DNA of 64,000 nt from Chryseobacterium camelliae (GCF_002770595.1 NZ_CP022986.1:3534001-3598000), one strand, 5' to 3'. Shown: positions 18,174-26,542, counted from the first letter of the stretch. Notes: generated by a model not told the origin, from the sequence alone. Made by a program: numbers and translations.

Positions 18174-18339
18174 ATTAATTATGAAAACAAACTTTATATT
18201 AATTATTTGATAATTAAGGCTTCAAGCGTGTATCAGATGTTTTTTTTAACTACCTTTAGAATGTAATTTTTTGGTAATCAAAGATCAGGCACTAAAACCA
18301 TACCATTGTGCCTGTATGGGCAACACAAAAAATAAACAC

Positions 18340-19137
18340 ATGAAAAAAGCATTTTCTGATGAAGATTTAATTAAAAATCTCAGTTTATACTATCTGAACC
18401 GGCATCTCAAGAAGAAGCCGATAGAGAAATACCACCGTGCCATAGATGAGTCATCCCTGCATGACAGGGAGAAGTACAGGAAAAAATCTGAAATTTTACT
18501 GCTGAATGCTTTTATGCATCATTTTCCCAGCGTAAAGTTTGAGGACCTTACCTGCGAAAGTCCGGATTTCATTGCTACGCTGGACGACAAAAAGATTGGA
18601 ATTGAATTGACGGAAGTGATCAACCATTTGGAAATGAAAAAAATGGAGAGCAGCCTTAATAAAATATTCCGTCAGGCAGAAATACTATTGGAACAGGAAA
18701 ACACTACGAAATATCGTGGTGTTTATTTTTTGGAGTTTCAGCCCAACCTTAAATTCCATCATCCCGAAGATCAGCAGGAAATCATTCTGTCCATTTATAA
18801 AAGCATCCGCAAAAACAGGCCTTCGGGACATGTCCGGAACCTCAGGAAATCCTTTCACCGAAGGAATGTATTCATCACCCATGAATACAATATGAGTCTT
18901 TTTGACGAACTCTGTTCCGAGAAAATCATGGAGCTGATCGAGAAGAAGAATGAGAAATTTCCTTATTATGATTCTTCGGTGGATGAATGCTGGCTTGTTA
19001 TCGTATCGGATATGAATTCCCTGGCGTCCCGGTATACATTTATCCAGGATAAAGAGCAGCTCAGGGAAGTCAGAAGCCCGTTCCACAAAATATTCCATCT
19101 GGAGAACCTTTGCGGGAACCTCACGAATATCAAGTAA
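18340..19137 (+). CDS. Hypothetical protein with PD-(D/E)XK-like motif (265 aa)
   Basis: No named family was recognised. The product is basic and helical at the N-terminus (LSLYYLNRHLKKKPIEKYHR). Residues about 65-95 read SVKFEDLTCESPDFIATLDD then KKIGIELTEV, a pattern of Glu, Pro-Asp and hydrophobic-Glu-x-Thr that resembles the core of restriction-like PD-(D/E)XK nucleases with Thr replacing the last Lys. The rest contains a Lys/Arg-rich middle and an alternating beta/alpha C-terminus. The frame is open from a TTG at 18271 and an ATG at 18316; ATG 18340 with an A-rich leader is preferred. It stands alone beside a palindromic element. A nuclease role is inference. Confidence 0.75.
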   Translation: MKKAFSDEDLIKNLSLYYLNRHLKKKPIEKYHRAIDESSLHDREKYRKKSEILLLNAFMHHFPSVKFEDLTCESPDFIATLDDKKIGIELTEVINHLEMKKMESSLNKIFRQAEILLEQENTTKYRGVYFLEFQPNLKFHHPEDQQEIILSIYKSIRKNRPSGHVRNLRKSFHRRNVFITHEYNMSLFDELCSEKIMELIEKKNEKFPYYDSSVDECWLVIVSDMNSLASRYTFIQDKEQLREVRSPFHKIFHLENLCGNLTNIK

Positions 19138-19165
19138 TATAGAGGATCCGGGATCAATAAAGCAT

Positions 19166-19281
19166 TGTTCAGGAGCTTTTTCCCGCTTTCCGCACTCGCT
19201 ATTTTTGTGTTTCGGGCGGCGGCAAAGCCGCTGCCCGAAACACAAAAATGAGCTCAGGCAAATGCTCCAATCGGGGCTAGG
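19166..19281. repeat. Palindromic intergenic element with 23-bp arms
   Basis: The centre (19201-19249) is a near-perfect inverted repeat: 23-bp arms starting ATTTTTGTGTTTCGGGC, one G-T wobble, and an AAA loop. It is flanked by CCCGCTTTCCGCACTCGC on the left and GCTCCAATCGGGGCTAGG on the right. From memory this arrangement resembles a dispersed repeat found between genes in many flavobacterial genomes; only one copy is seen in this window. It may act as a terminator for the gene ending at 19137. Confidence 0.6.
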
Positions 19282-19335
19282 ATTAAGGGCATGAGGAATT
19301 ATCTGCATCAATTCAAAACCAGTCGGTTAAATGCT

Positions 19336-19343
19336 TAACTTTG
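19336..19343 (+). promoter_or_regulatory. Promoter -7 box, DinB-like gene
   Basis: TAACTTTG matches TAnnTTTG 14 bases before the ATG at 19358 and lies inside the frame extension that begins with ATG 19331. Confidence 0.55.
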
Positions 19344-19357
19344 ATCAAAACAATTTT

Positions 19358-19960
19358 ATGAAAGACCTGTTGATCAAAAGATTTCAGTATTATAAATCTC
19401 TGGGAGACCAAACTTTCACACAACTTTCAGAAGAGCAGATGTTCTGGAAGTATAATGAGGAAAGCAACTCTATAGCAGTGATCGTAAAGCATATCACCGG
19501 AAACATGCTTTCCAGGTGGACCAATTTTATGACGGAAGACGGCGAAAAGGAATGGCGTAACCGGGATGAAGAATTTATCAATGTTCTTATGACCAAAAGT
19601 GAAATTCTGGAGTCCTGGGAAAAAGGCTGGGACTGCCTTTTTGGTGCGCTGGACCAGATCAATGAGGAAAATATTCATGCAACCGTTTATATACGGGGTG
19701 AGGCGCATTCCGTTCTTGATGCCATTCTGCGTCAGCTTGCCCATTACCCGTACCATATCGGTCAGATTATTTATATTGCCAAAATGGTGAAGAATGAAGA
19801 TTGGAATACCCTGTCTATTGCCCGTAATAAATCTAAGGCATTCAATGCGAAAATGAAAAGCAAATTTTCTGAAGATTCTCTAGCTGAAAACTCCTCTCCG
19901 GTCTGCTATCATAATAGCCCTGAGGTCAGGGATGACTTTCAGGATGAAACGCGTCACTAA
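19358..19960 (+). CDS. DinB-like DUF1572 family protein
   Basis: This 200-residue protein looks like the DUF1572 branch of the DinB/YfiT-like four-helix-bundle superfamily. Typical features are KYNEESNSIAVIVKHITGNM, SRWTNFMTEDGEKEWRNRD and LRQLAHYPYHIGQIIYIAK, whose three His residues (VKHI, LAHY, YHIG) fit the metal site of the fold. Many such proteins act in thiol-dependent detoxification or have no known role. The frame also opens at ATG 19331, but the -7 box at 19336-19343 supports ATG 19358. The last 35 residues are low in structure and probably variable. Confidence 0.85.
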   Translation: MKDLLIKRFQYYKSLGDQTFTQLSEEQMFWKYNEESNSIAVIVKHITGNMLSRWTNFMTEDGEKEWRNRDEEFINVLMTKSEILESWEKGWDCLFGALDQINEENIHATVYIRGEAHSVLDAILRQLAHYPYHIGQIIYIAKMVKNEDWNTLSIARNKSKAFNAKMKSKFSEDSLAENSSPVCYHNSPEVRDDFQDETRH

Positions 19961-20055
19961 TCGGAAAAACCTCTGTCTGGTTAAAATACTGACAGATAAA
20001 TGCCTTATATAATGGACCATAGAAGGTATCAATAGAGTATTACCGTTAAAAGTAT

Positions 20056-20064
20056 TATCTTTGC
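20056..20064 (+). promoter_or_regulatory. Promoter -7 box, mtaB
   Basis: TATCTTTGC matches TAnnTTTG. It overlaps the TTG at 20061, which is therefore not the start; an AGGAG Shine-Dalgarno sequence (20078-20082) sits before ATG 20088. Confidence 0.65.
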
Positions 20065-20087
20065 ACCCTAAAAATCAGGAGTTATCC

Positions 20088-21434
20088 ATGTCTACTTTTC
20101 ACAGAACTGCCGCATACCATACCTTAGGCTGCAAATTGAATTTTGCGGAAACATCTACCATTGCCCGTCAGCTGACGGATGCCGGATACGATAAGGTGAG
20201 TTTTGATGATAAGGCAGATGTATATGTGATCAACACCTGTTCGGTAACTGAAAATGCAGACCGGGAATGTAAGCTTCATGTAAAAAGAGCCATGAAAGCC
20301 AATCCTGAAGGGCTGGTTGTAATTGTAGGCTGCTATGCACAGCTGAAACCTGAGGAAATTTCACAGATTACCGGTGTAGACCTCGTTTTAGGAGCCAAGG
20401 AGAAATTCAACATCCTCAGTTATCTGGATGATCTGGAAAAATCTGAAAGCAATGGAACCGTACACTCCTGTGAGATTGAAGAGACAGATTTTTTCATCGG
20501 GAGCTATTCTATCGGTGACCGGACCAGGGCTTTCCTGAAAGTGCAGGACGGCTGTGATTACAAATGTACCTATTGTACCATTCCGCTGGCCAGAGGGATC
20601 TCACGTTCAGACACCATCAATAATGTACTGAATAATGCCCGCGAAATTGCTGCAAGGGATATTAAGGAAATCGTTCTTACCGGCGTGAATATCGGGGATT
20701 ATGGTAAAGGGGAATTCGGGAATAAAAGACATGAGCATACTTTCCTCGACCTTATTTCCGAGCTCGACCAGGTGACCGGAATAGAAAGAATACGGATTTC
20801 TTCTATAGAACCCAATCTGCTGAAGGATGAAAGCATTGAACTGGTGTCCAGAAGCAAAAGCTTCGTACCCCATTTTCATATCCCATTACAATCGGGAAGC
20901 GATGATCTGCTTAAAAAGATGAAGCGCCGCTACCTTACCGGTTTGTACCGCAACAGGGTAAACAAAATCCGTGAAGTAATGCCTCATGCTGCTATTGGAG
21001 TTGACGTGATTGTAGGCTTCCCGGGAGAAACCGAAGAACGTTTTATGGAAACCTATAATTTCCTAAATGAACTTCCTATTACATACCTCCATGTATTTAC
21101 CTATTCCGAAAGGGAAAATACAGAGGCTGCCGGAATGGAGGGCGTAATACCTGTTTCTGAAAGAAAAAAAAGAAACAAAATGCTCAGGATCCTGTCTGAA
21201 AAGAAAAAAATGGTTTTCTATCAGGAGCAGCTTGGTAAAACCTTGCCTGTATTATGGGAGCATGAAAACAAAGATGGTAAGATGTTCGGTTTTACTGAGA
21301 ATTATGTTAGGGTTCAGAAAGACTTTGATCCTTCCTCTGTCAATCAGATCGAGTTTCTCAAACTGGAAAAAATTGAAGCTGACGGCACAGTATCCGTCAT
21401 GAGTTCTTTTGAAACGTTTCTTGAAAAAATATAA
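20088..21434 (+). CDS. mtaB: tRNA t6A37 methylthiotransferase MtaB
   Basis: MtaB converts t6A37 to ms2t6A37 in tRNAs reading ANN codons, using two iron-sulfur clusters. The 448-residue product has the UPF0004 domain with Cys15 (HTLGCKLNFAE), Cys51 (NTCSVTENADREC) and Cys82 (VGCYAQLKPEE), then the radical SAM motif C156-x3-C160-x2-C163 in DGCDYKCTYCTIPLARG. Further family motifs are VLTGVNIGDYG, HIPLQSGSDDLLKKMKRRY and DVIVGFPGETEERF; a TRAM-like C-terminus follows. The Shine-Dalgarno AGGAG and the -7 box upstream fix the start at 20088. It is a single-gene unit. Confidence 0.95.
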   Translation: MSTFHRTAAYHTLGCKLNFAETSTIARQLTDAGYDKVSFDDKADVYVINTCSVTENADRECKLHVKRAMKANPEGLVVIVGCYAQLKPEEISQITGVDLVLGAKEKFNILSYLDDLEKSESNGTVHSCEIEETDFFIGSYSIGDRTRAFLKVQDGCDYKCTYCTIPLARGISRSDTINNVLNNAREIAARDIKEIVLTGVNIGDYGKGEFGNKRHEHTFLDLISELDQVTGIERIRISSIEPNLLKDESIELVSRSKSFVPHFHIPLQSGSDDLLKKMKRRYLTGLYRNRVNKIREVMPHAAIGVDVIVGFPGETEERFMETYNFLNELPITYLHVFTYSERENTEAAGMEGVIPVSERKKRNKMLRILSEKKKMVFYQEQLGKTLPVLWEHENKDGKMFGFTENYVRVQKDFDPSSVNQIEFLKLEKIEADGTVSVMSSFETFLEKI

Positions 21435-21794
21435 GAGGAATACTATAGGTGCTTCAATTCTTAGGCCCGGACTAACATTCAGTTACCTTCGACGGTGATC
21501 TTCTGGATATTTTAAATAGTATTACTCGCCATCAGTAATATATTGCGATAGACAAACTACCCAGGAATTTGCTTTGGCGCTCAGGATTTACGGAATTTAT
21601 GATACTCCCATAAAGTTTTTTTTCTTTATTAAAATTAAAACTCGTCACTGGATTTTCAACGAAAAAACTCAAAAGTCTTTACCATGTACATTAATAGATC
21701 CGGAGAATATATCTTTCGTGTATCATTATTCTGATTTTCTTGGGATGTGGTAGGCATTTTGCAGCAATCTTTAGAAAATAAAAATCCAAGTGAT
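21435..21794. other. Intergenic region between mtaB and the FMN protein
   Basis: No gene was found in these 360 bases. There is no convincing terminator for mtaB. A -7-like TATCTTTC near 21708 is the best promoter candidate for the downstream gene. Confidence 0.4.
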
Positions 21795-23312
21795 ATGAGA
21801 GACAAGTTTTTGTTGTGGGGCGCAATTATTGTAGCCATTGCCTGGGCCGTTGCATTCTTAATCAGAGCAGACTGGTGGATTCCTTTTTTTCTCACCATTA
21901 TCTATGCGATTGGGGTATATAATGTAACTCAAACCAAGCATGCTATTTTAAGGAATTTTCCGGTACTGGGATACTTCAGGTATTTTTTTGAAAGTATTTC
22001 CCCGGAAATGCAGCAGTATTTTATTGAAAGGGAGACAGACGGGAAACCTTTCCCCCGCAATCAGCGTTCTGCAGTTTACCGCCGGGCAAAAAATCTTGGT
22101 GATACTGTTCCTTTTGGAACCCAGCTGGAAGTAAACCATAGGAAATATGAAGGCATCAAGCATTCCATCTATGCTAAAATGCCGTCCGAAGAGCTCCCCA
22201 GAGTATGGGTAGGAGGCGAACAATGTACACAGCCTTACCATGCCTCTTTACTGAATATTTCAGCAATGAGTTTTGGGGCTTTGAGCGACCGGGCACAGAT
22301 TGCACTGAACCGGGGAGCAAAAAAAGGAAATTTTTATCATAATACCGGTGAAGGAGGAATTTCGCCTTATCATATGGAAGGTGGGGATCTCTGCTGGCAG
22401 ATCGGAACAGGATACTTCGGATGCAGGGATGATGAAGGGGAATTCAATCCTGACCTCTTTAAAAAATATTCCACACTACCGAATGTAAAAATGATTGAGA
22501 TTAAGTTATCTCAGGGTGCCAAACCGGGTCATGGGGGTGTTTTACCCGGAGTGAAAAATACTCCGGAAATTGCTAAAATCCGTCATGTAACCCCGGGAAT
22601 TACCGTTCTTTCTCCTCCTGCGCATTCAGCTTTTTCCGATGCTGCAGGTTTACTGAGGTTTGTTCACCAGCTGCGTGACCTTTCAGGAGGTAAGCCGGTA
22701 GGTTTTAAACTCTGTATAGGAGACACCAAAGAATTTGAAGATATCTGTGTTCAGATGAATGTTTTAAAGATTTATCCGGATTTTATTACTGTCGATGGTG
22801 CTGAAGGAGGAACAGGTGCAGCGCCTCCTGAATTTTCAGATGGTGTCGGAATGCCTTTGGAACCGGCATTAATTTATGTAAATAAAATTCTCAGCCGCTA
22901 TAATGTAAGGAAAAAACTTAGGGTAATAGCCAGCGGAAAAGTACTAACCAGCCTGGATATTTTAAGAGCTGTTGCCATGGGGGCCGATATGTGTAACAAT
23001 GCAAGAGGGTTCATGTTTTCACTGGGCTGCATTCAGGCATTGCGCTGTAATAATAATAAATGTCCTACCGGAGTGGCGACGCAGGACAAAATGTTGATTA
23101 AAGGACTTGATGTTACCGATAAAAGTGAGCGGGTATACCATTTTCACAAAAATACGCTTCATACATGCAATGAACTTATTGCAGCGGCAGGAAGAAGCTC
23201 ATATGAGGAGGTAGATGCCAATATGTTTATGCGAGGCGATGAATTTGACCATCTTTCTGACCTGTTTTTTCCTGATGTATTGGGAAATGTAAGGCAGCAT
23301 GCGAAATACTAA
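21795..23312 (+). CDS. FMN-binding glutamate synthase family protein
   Basis: This 505-residue protein has the FMN/iron-sulfur (central) domain of glutamate synthase without the glutamine amidotransferase domain. Two hydrophobic segments at the N-terminus (about residues 5-24 and 30-45) anchor it in the membrane. Family motifs include SAMSFGALSDRAQIALNRGA, GTGYFGCRDDEGEFNP, KLSQGAKPGHGGVLPG, ITVDGAEGGTGAAPPEFSD and ARGFMFSLGCIQALRC with NKCPTGVATQD, whose Cys residues fit the 3Fe-4S site. The substrate is unknown. The open frame starts at a GTG (21747); ATG 21795 is preferred because the family begins with the membrane helix. Confidence 0.92.
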   Translation: MRDKFLLWGAIIVAIAWAVAFLIRADWWIPFFLTIIYAIGVYNVTQTKHAILRNFPVLGYFRYFFESISPEMQQYFIERETDGKPFPRNQRSAVYRRAKNLGDTVPFGTQLEVNHRKYEGIKHSIYAKMPSEELPRVWVGGEQCTQPYHASLLNISAMSFGALSDRAQIALNRGAKKGNFYHNTGEGGISPYHMEGGDLCWQIGTGYFGCRDDEGEFNPDLFKKYSTLPNVKMIEIKLSQGAKPGHGGVLPGVKNTPEIAKIRHVTPGITVLSPPAHSAFSDAAGLLRFVHQLRDLSGGKPVGFKLCIGDTKEFEDICVQMNVLKIYPDFITVDGAEGGTGAAPPEFSDGVGMPLEPALIYVNKILSRYNVRKKLRVIASGKVLTSLDILRAVAMGADMCNNARGFMFSLGCIQALRCNNNKCPTGVATQDKMLIKGLDVTDKSERVYHFHKNTLHTCNELIAAAGRSSYEEVDANMFMRGDEFDHLSDLFFPDVLGNVRQHAKY

Positions 23313-23318
23313 ATAAAA

Positions 23319-23350
23319 AAAACGCTTCAGAAATCCCTGAAGCGTTTTAT
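23319..23350. terminator. Bidirectional terminator between convergent genes
   Basis: AAAACGCTTCAG and its exact complement form a 12-bp stem with a 6-nt loop between stops at 23312 and 23361; T runs occur on both strands. Confidence 0.88.
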
Positions 23351-23360
23351 GTTGTTTCTA

Positions 23361-24110
23361 TTACTGGTTACTTGCTGGCCGAGGAGTGACAGCATTATAC
23401 AGCTGGAAATTAAATACAAAACATCTGTTCTGTAACGATGTCCCGACATAATTATAATGGACGTCCCTGCCAAAAGCAGCTTTGGAAGGAACTATGATTA
23501 CTCCCTGAAGATTATATCCTTCACCATCCGGTTTGTTATCAAAGGATTTGAAATATTTGATTCCTTCCTGAAATCCTTCTATTTCATAATAGCTTCTTTG
23601 CTTTGCTGCATCAGAAGTGGCATTGGTTAGAATAATATTTTTCACATAATAAAATAGGGGATCTGTTACGGGAGAACCCTGCCCGTCAATGGTATTGATC
23701 AGCGTTCCGGAATAAGAATTATTAAAAGCTACTTTTCCGTCCGTATCCGTAGCAAGATAGTAATTTCCTCTGATCATCGTACGGATCATGGTATCGGTTC
23801 CGATAGTTTTTCCTGCAGCAGGCTGTGCCCCATCCCTGATGATATAGATAACTCCTGATGGAAGTTTTACAGGATTGAGTTCAGAAAGCTTTTTGTAATT
23901 GTCATCAGTAGCATCTGTACTGCTGAAGGCTTTTATATTCCCTTGGGTATCCAGATAATTCTCATCCATAAACTTCTGGATGGCCTGCTCATCATATGAG
24001 TTTCTGACTGAGATGTCTTCCGGCTCCACAAAAGTTTCGGTTTCATCATCCTTTTTACAGGCAGAGAAACACAAAGATCCTGCAAGGATATATAAAAATA
24101 TTTTTTTCAT
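23361..24110 (-). CDS. FKBP-like lipoprotein
   Basis: This 249-residue lipoprotein has the signal MKKIFLYILAGSLCFSACKK with the acylated Cys at residue 18. The C-terminal half resembles an FKBP-type peptidyl-prolyl isomerase domain: LPSGVIYIIRDG, then GFQEGIKYFKSF, GVIIVPSKAAFGRD and a final strand CFVFNFQLYNA. Related flavobacterial lipoproteins are commonly called FKBP-type isomerases. Key aromatic residues of the active site are only partly conserved, so catalysis is uncertain; a folding role for exported proteins is inferred. Confidence 0.78.
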   Translation of the reverse strand: MKKIFLYILAGSLCFSACKKDDETETFVEPEDISVRNSYDEQAIQKFMDENYLDTQGNIKAFSSTDATDDNYKKLSELNPVKLPSGVIYIIRDGAQPAAGKTIGTDTMIRTMIRGNYYLATDTDGKVAFNNSYSGTLINTIDGQGSPVTDPLFYYVKNIILTNATSDAAKQRSYYEIEGFQEGIKYFKSFDNKPDGEGYNLQGVIIVPSKAAFGRDVHYNYVGTSLQNRCFVFNFQLYNAVTPRPASNQ

Positions 24111-24164
24111 TTCAAAAACTTTAATTACTTTACAAATAATATAACGGCAAAAGTATAAAAAAAT

Positions 24165-24602
24165 ATGAGAATAGATAAATTTTTATGGAGTATTCGCTTC
24201 TATAAAACGAGAACGGTTTCTGCGGATGAAATTAAAAAGAACAGGGTTGCTATTGGTGATTCTGTAGTGAAATCATCCAAAGAGGTAAAAGAAGGAGATG
24301 TAATTAAAGTTCGAAAAAACCAGATCGACTATAAAATCAAAGTATTGCAGATTCCTAAAAGCAGGCTAGGAGCTAAACTCGTACCGCTTCATATCAAAGA
24401 TGTAACGGATAAAGAACAGTATGAACTCCTGAAATTGCGTAAAGCTTCCCAGGACTATTACAGAATAAAGGGAGAAGGCAGGCCTACCAAAAAAGACAGG
24501 AGGGAAATGGATGATTATGTAGGCAATGATATTGCTTCTGACTTTACCGACTGGGATGATTTCTTCGGCGAAAAAGGAGATAGCGAAGAGGAAGAATCAT
24601 AA
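24165..24602 (+). CDS. RNA-binding S4 domain protein (Hsp15-like)
   Basis: The 145-residue product opens with an S4 domain (MRIDKFLWSIRFYKTRTVSA, then KKNRVAIGDSVVKSSKEVKE), which binds structured RNA, and ends in an acidic tail. The size and domain place it with the HslR/Hsp15 heat-shock group that recycles stalled 50S subunits in other bacteria; equivalence is inferred. It is convergent with aroK: the two stop codons lie within one hairpin. Confidence 0.88.
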   Translation: MRIDKFLWSIRFYKTRTVSADEIKKNRVAIGDSVVKSSKEVKEGDVIKVRKNQIDYKIKVLQIPKSRLGAKLVPLHIKDVTDKEQYELLKLRKASQDYYRIKGEGRPTKKDRREMDDYVGNDIASDFTDWDDFFGEKGDSEEEES

Positions 24603-24624
24603 AGCTCTACTCATAGAGCTTTTC
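24601..24624. terminator. Hairpin spanning the convergent stops of the S4 gene and aroK
   Basis: AAAGCTCTA/TAGAGCTTT forms a perfect 9-bp stem with a CTCA loop. Both stop codons (24600-24602 on plus, 24607-24609 on minus) are in or at the hairpin. Confidence 0.7.
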
Positions 24625-25122
24625 TATGATTTCATCAACAATAGCTTCAGGCTCTCTGGCATCAGTGCTTACACTAAACTGGGATTTGCCATAGAATTCA
24701 TTTCTCTCAAACAGATGTTTGGCAATGAATTCTGGCAGGTCTTCATCGGTAATGCGGGCAATCAGCGGCCTTTTGTCTTTTTGCTTAAGCAGCCTTTCAG
24801 ATAAAGTAGCGACAGATGCTTTAAGGAAGATGCTTTTTGAATTATGGTTGATAATTTCCATATTATTATAGTACACAGGCGTACCTCCACCAAGGCTCAG
24901 GATAATATTTTTTTCATTAGCCAGAATTTCTTCCAGAACTTCTCTTTCCAGTTTTCTGAAGTAAATTTCTCCCTTCTTTTCAAAGATTTCAGGAATGGTT
25001 AATTTACTCCTTTTTGAAATCTCTTTATCGAGGTCAATCAGCCTAAAACCGAGTTTGTCGCTTAATATTTTGGAAATGTGAGATTTGCCGCTTCCCATGT
25101 ATCCTACAAGTGAAATTATCAT
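24607..25122 (-). CDS. aroK: Shikimate kinase
   Basis: Shikimate kinase phosphorylates shikimate at the 3-OH using ATP in aromatic amino acid synthesis. The 171-residue product has a Walker A at residues 7-14 (GYMGSGKS), the shikimate-binding DLDKEISKR, then RKLEREVLEEI and LSLGGGTPVYY (the GGG motif), and the lid region around KQKDKRPLIAR. Length agrees with the family. It stands on the minus strand, with the tRNA promoter starting just upstream on the plus strand. Confidence 0.95.
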   Translation of the reverse strand: MIISLVGYMGSGKSHISKILSDKLGFRLIDLDKEISKRSKLTIPEIFEKKGEIYFRKLEREVLEEILANEKNIILSLGGGTPVYYNNMEIINHNSKSIFLKASVATLSERLLKQKDKRPLIARITDEDLPEFIAKHLFERNEFYGKSQFSVSTDAREPEAIVDEIIEKLYE

Positions 25123-25153
25123 GAATTTTTTTTAAACAAATTTGCAAAAAAGT

Positions 25154-25184
25154 TTTGAGAAATAAAAAAAAGCTATATCTTTGC
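25154..25184 (+). promoter_or_regulatory. Promoter of the tRNA-Lys/Leu/Lys unit
   Basis: A TTTG -33 element (25154-25157) and a TATCTTTGC -7 element (25176-25184) are 18 bases apart, a close fit to the Bacteroidota promoter. It lies 55 bases before the first tRNA. Confidence 0.7.
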
Positions 25185-25238
25185 ACCACTTAAAACAAGG
25201 GACATTACTTTAATGAAAACTTGATTAATAAAGTGACC

Positions 25239-25311
25239 GACTCGGTAGCTCAGCTGGTAGAGCAATACACTTTTAATGTATGGGTCCTGGGTTCGAATCC
25301 CAGCCGGGTCA
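25239..25311 (+). tRNA. tRNA-Lys (anticodon TTT), copy 1
   Basis: GACTCGG pairs with CCGGGTC in the acceptor stem; anticodon loop CTTTTAA gives TTT at 25272-25274; T-loop GTTCGAATC is present. The CCA end is not encoded. The 73 bases are identical to copy 2. Confidence 0.98.
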
Positions 25312-25346
25312 CAAGCAAAAAATTACTGGATTTTGTAATTTTATTT

Positions 25347-25429
25347 GCCTGCGTGGTGAAATTGGTAGACACGCCATCTTGAGGGGGTGGTTTCCTAAGG
25401 ATGTGCTGGTTCGAGTCCAGTCGCAGGCA
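25347..25429 (+). tRNA. tRNA-Leu (anticodon GAG)
   Basis: GCCTGCG pairs with CGCAGGC; the anticodon stem CCATC/GGTGG holds a loop with GAG at 25381-25383; a long variable arm and T-loop GTTCGAGTC are present. The type II structure of 83 bases fits tRNA-Leu. Confidence 0.97.
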
Positions 25430-25501
25430 CTGCAAAAATTTGAAATAATTAATATTGACGAATTAAAATTTATTTTATATTTATCATTATTAATTGTGGC
25501 C

Positions 25502-25574
25502 GACTCGGTAGCTCAGCTGGTAGAGCAATACACTTTTAATGTATGGGTCCTGGGTTCGAATCCCAGCCGGGTCA
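25502..25574 (+). tRNA. tRNA-Lys (anticodon TTT), copy 2
   Basis: The 73 bases are the same as copy 1 at 25239-25311, in the same direction. The flanking sequences differ, so the duplication is limited to the gene. Confidence 0.98.
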
Positions 25575-25628
25575 CAGTTTACTGAAAAGTAAATTTTTTT
25601 CATATTAATATTTTGTGATTTGGTGTTT

Positions 25629-25661
25629 CAAAGGCTTCCTCAAGAAGCCTTTGATTTTTTT
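25629..25661. terminator. Terminator after the tRNA unit, shared with panC
   Basis: CAAAGGCTTC/GAAGCCTTTG, a 10-bp stem with CTCAA loop, followed by seven T on the plus strand. It lies directly before the panC stop on the opposite strand. Confidence 0.85.
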
Positions 25662-25664
25662 ATG

Positions 25665-26513
25665 TCAATCCAGGTGCATGTTATCAATAAGCCTTATTCC
25701 GTCTACTATCACGACAATAAAAGCCCGGTAATTTTTATTTTTGTAAAAAAAATCAGTTTCTTTCAAAGTCTTTTCATCGGCAATCAGGAAATATTCCAAT
25801 TCCATACCACGCTGGCTTTCAAAAATATCTTTCACCCTGTTTTTGATTTCGGCTACGGTTAATACCCTGAACCAGCCGTTAACTTCTTTTAAAGTTTCAT
25901 AAATGATCCGTGACGCTTTTCTGCGTTCCGGATCAAGCCTTTGATTCCGGGAGCTTAAGGCTAGTCCGTTTTCCGCCCGGAGGATTGGTACCCCGTGAAT
26001 ACTTACGGGAAGTTTTTTATTTTCTACCATTTTTTTTATAATAGCCAGCTGCTGAAAATCCTTTTCTCCAAAATAGGCATTATCAGGCTTCACCTGCCTG
26101 AACAGCTCTTCAACAACCGTTCCTACACCATCGAAATGTCCCGGCCTGGATTTTCCTTCCATTTCATCTTCCAATCCGCCGAAATCATAGGATTTGCTTT
26201 CCGTTTTTTCAGGATAAATATCAGTAACCTCAGGAATGTAAACGGCATCAACCAATCCGGAATCTTCCAGCATCTTAATATCTTTCTTAATATCTCTGGG
26301 GTACTTTGCAAGATCTTCTGCATTGTTAAACTGAGTAGGATTGACGAAAACAGAAGATATGATAAGGTCATTTTTTTTCCTTGCTTCTGCATACAGGGAC
26401 AGATGGCCGTCGTGTAAAGCTCCCATAGTAGGAGCAAACCCTATCCGTTTACCCATTTCTTTCTGCCGCTCAATAAAATCCTGAAGGGTTTTTTTATTTT
26501 TTAAAACTTCCAT
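25665..26513 (-). CDS. panC: Pantothenate synthetase (pantoate--beta-alanine ligase)
   Basis: PanC joins pantoate and beta-alanine with ATP to give pantothenate, the CoA precursor. The 282-residue product has the HIGH-like HDGH at residues 34-37 in APTMGALHDGHLSL, then SVFVNPTQFNNAEDL, RPGHFDGVGTVVEELF, AYFGEKDFQQLAII and LALSSRNQRL, all family hallmarks. The open frame reaches ATG 26555, but MEVLKNKKTL at 26513 fits the family start and lies after a TATTTTTG box at 26535-26542. Confidence 0.96.
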   Translation of the reverse strand: MEVLKNKKTLQDFIERQKEMGKRIGFAPTMGALHDGHLSLYAEARKKNDLIISSVFVNPTQFNNAEDLAKYPRDIKKDIKMLEDSGLVDAVYIPEVTDIYPEKTESKSYDFGGLEDEMEGKSRPGHFDGVGTVVEELFRQVKPDNAYFGEKDFQQLAIIKKMVENKKLPVSIHGVPILRAENGLALSSRNQRLDPERRKASRIIYETLKEVNGWFRVLTVAEIKNRVKDIFESQRGMELEYFLIADEKTLKETDFFYKNKNYRAFIVVIVDGIRLIDNMHLD

Positions 26514-26534
26514 AGCATAATTATAATAGTATTT

Positions 26535-26542
26535 CAAAAATA
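26535..26542 (-). promoter_or_regulatory. Promoter -7 box, panC
   Basis: TATTTTTG on the minus strand matches TAnnTTTG, 21 bases before ATG 26513. Confidence 0.55.

Noticed and set aside
18685..19311. Minus-strand open frame of 208 codons across the nuclease-like gene and the palindromic element
   Set aside because: It crosses a repeat and antisense coding sequence and has no family features.
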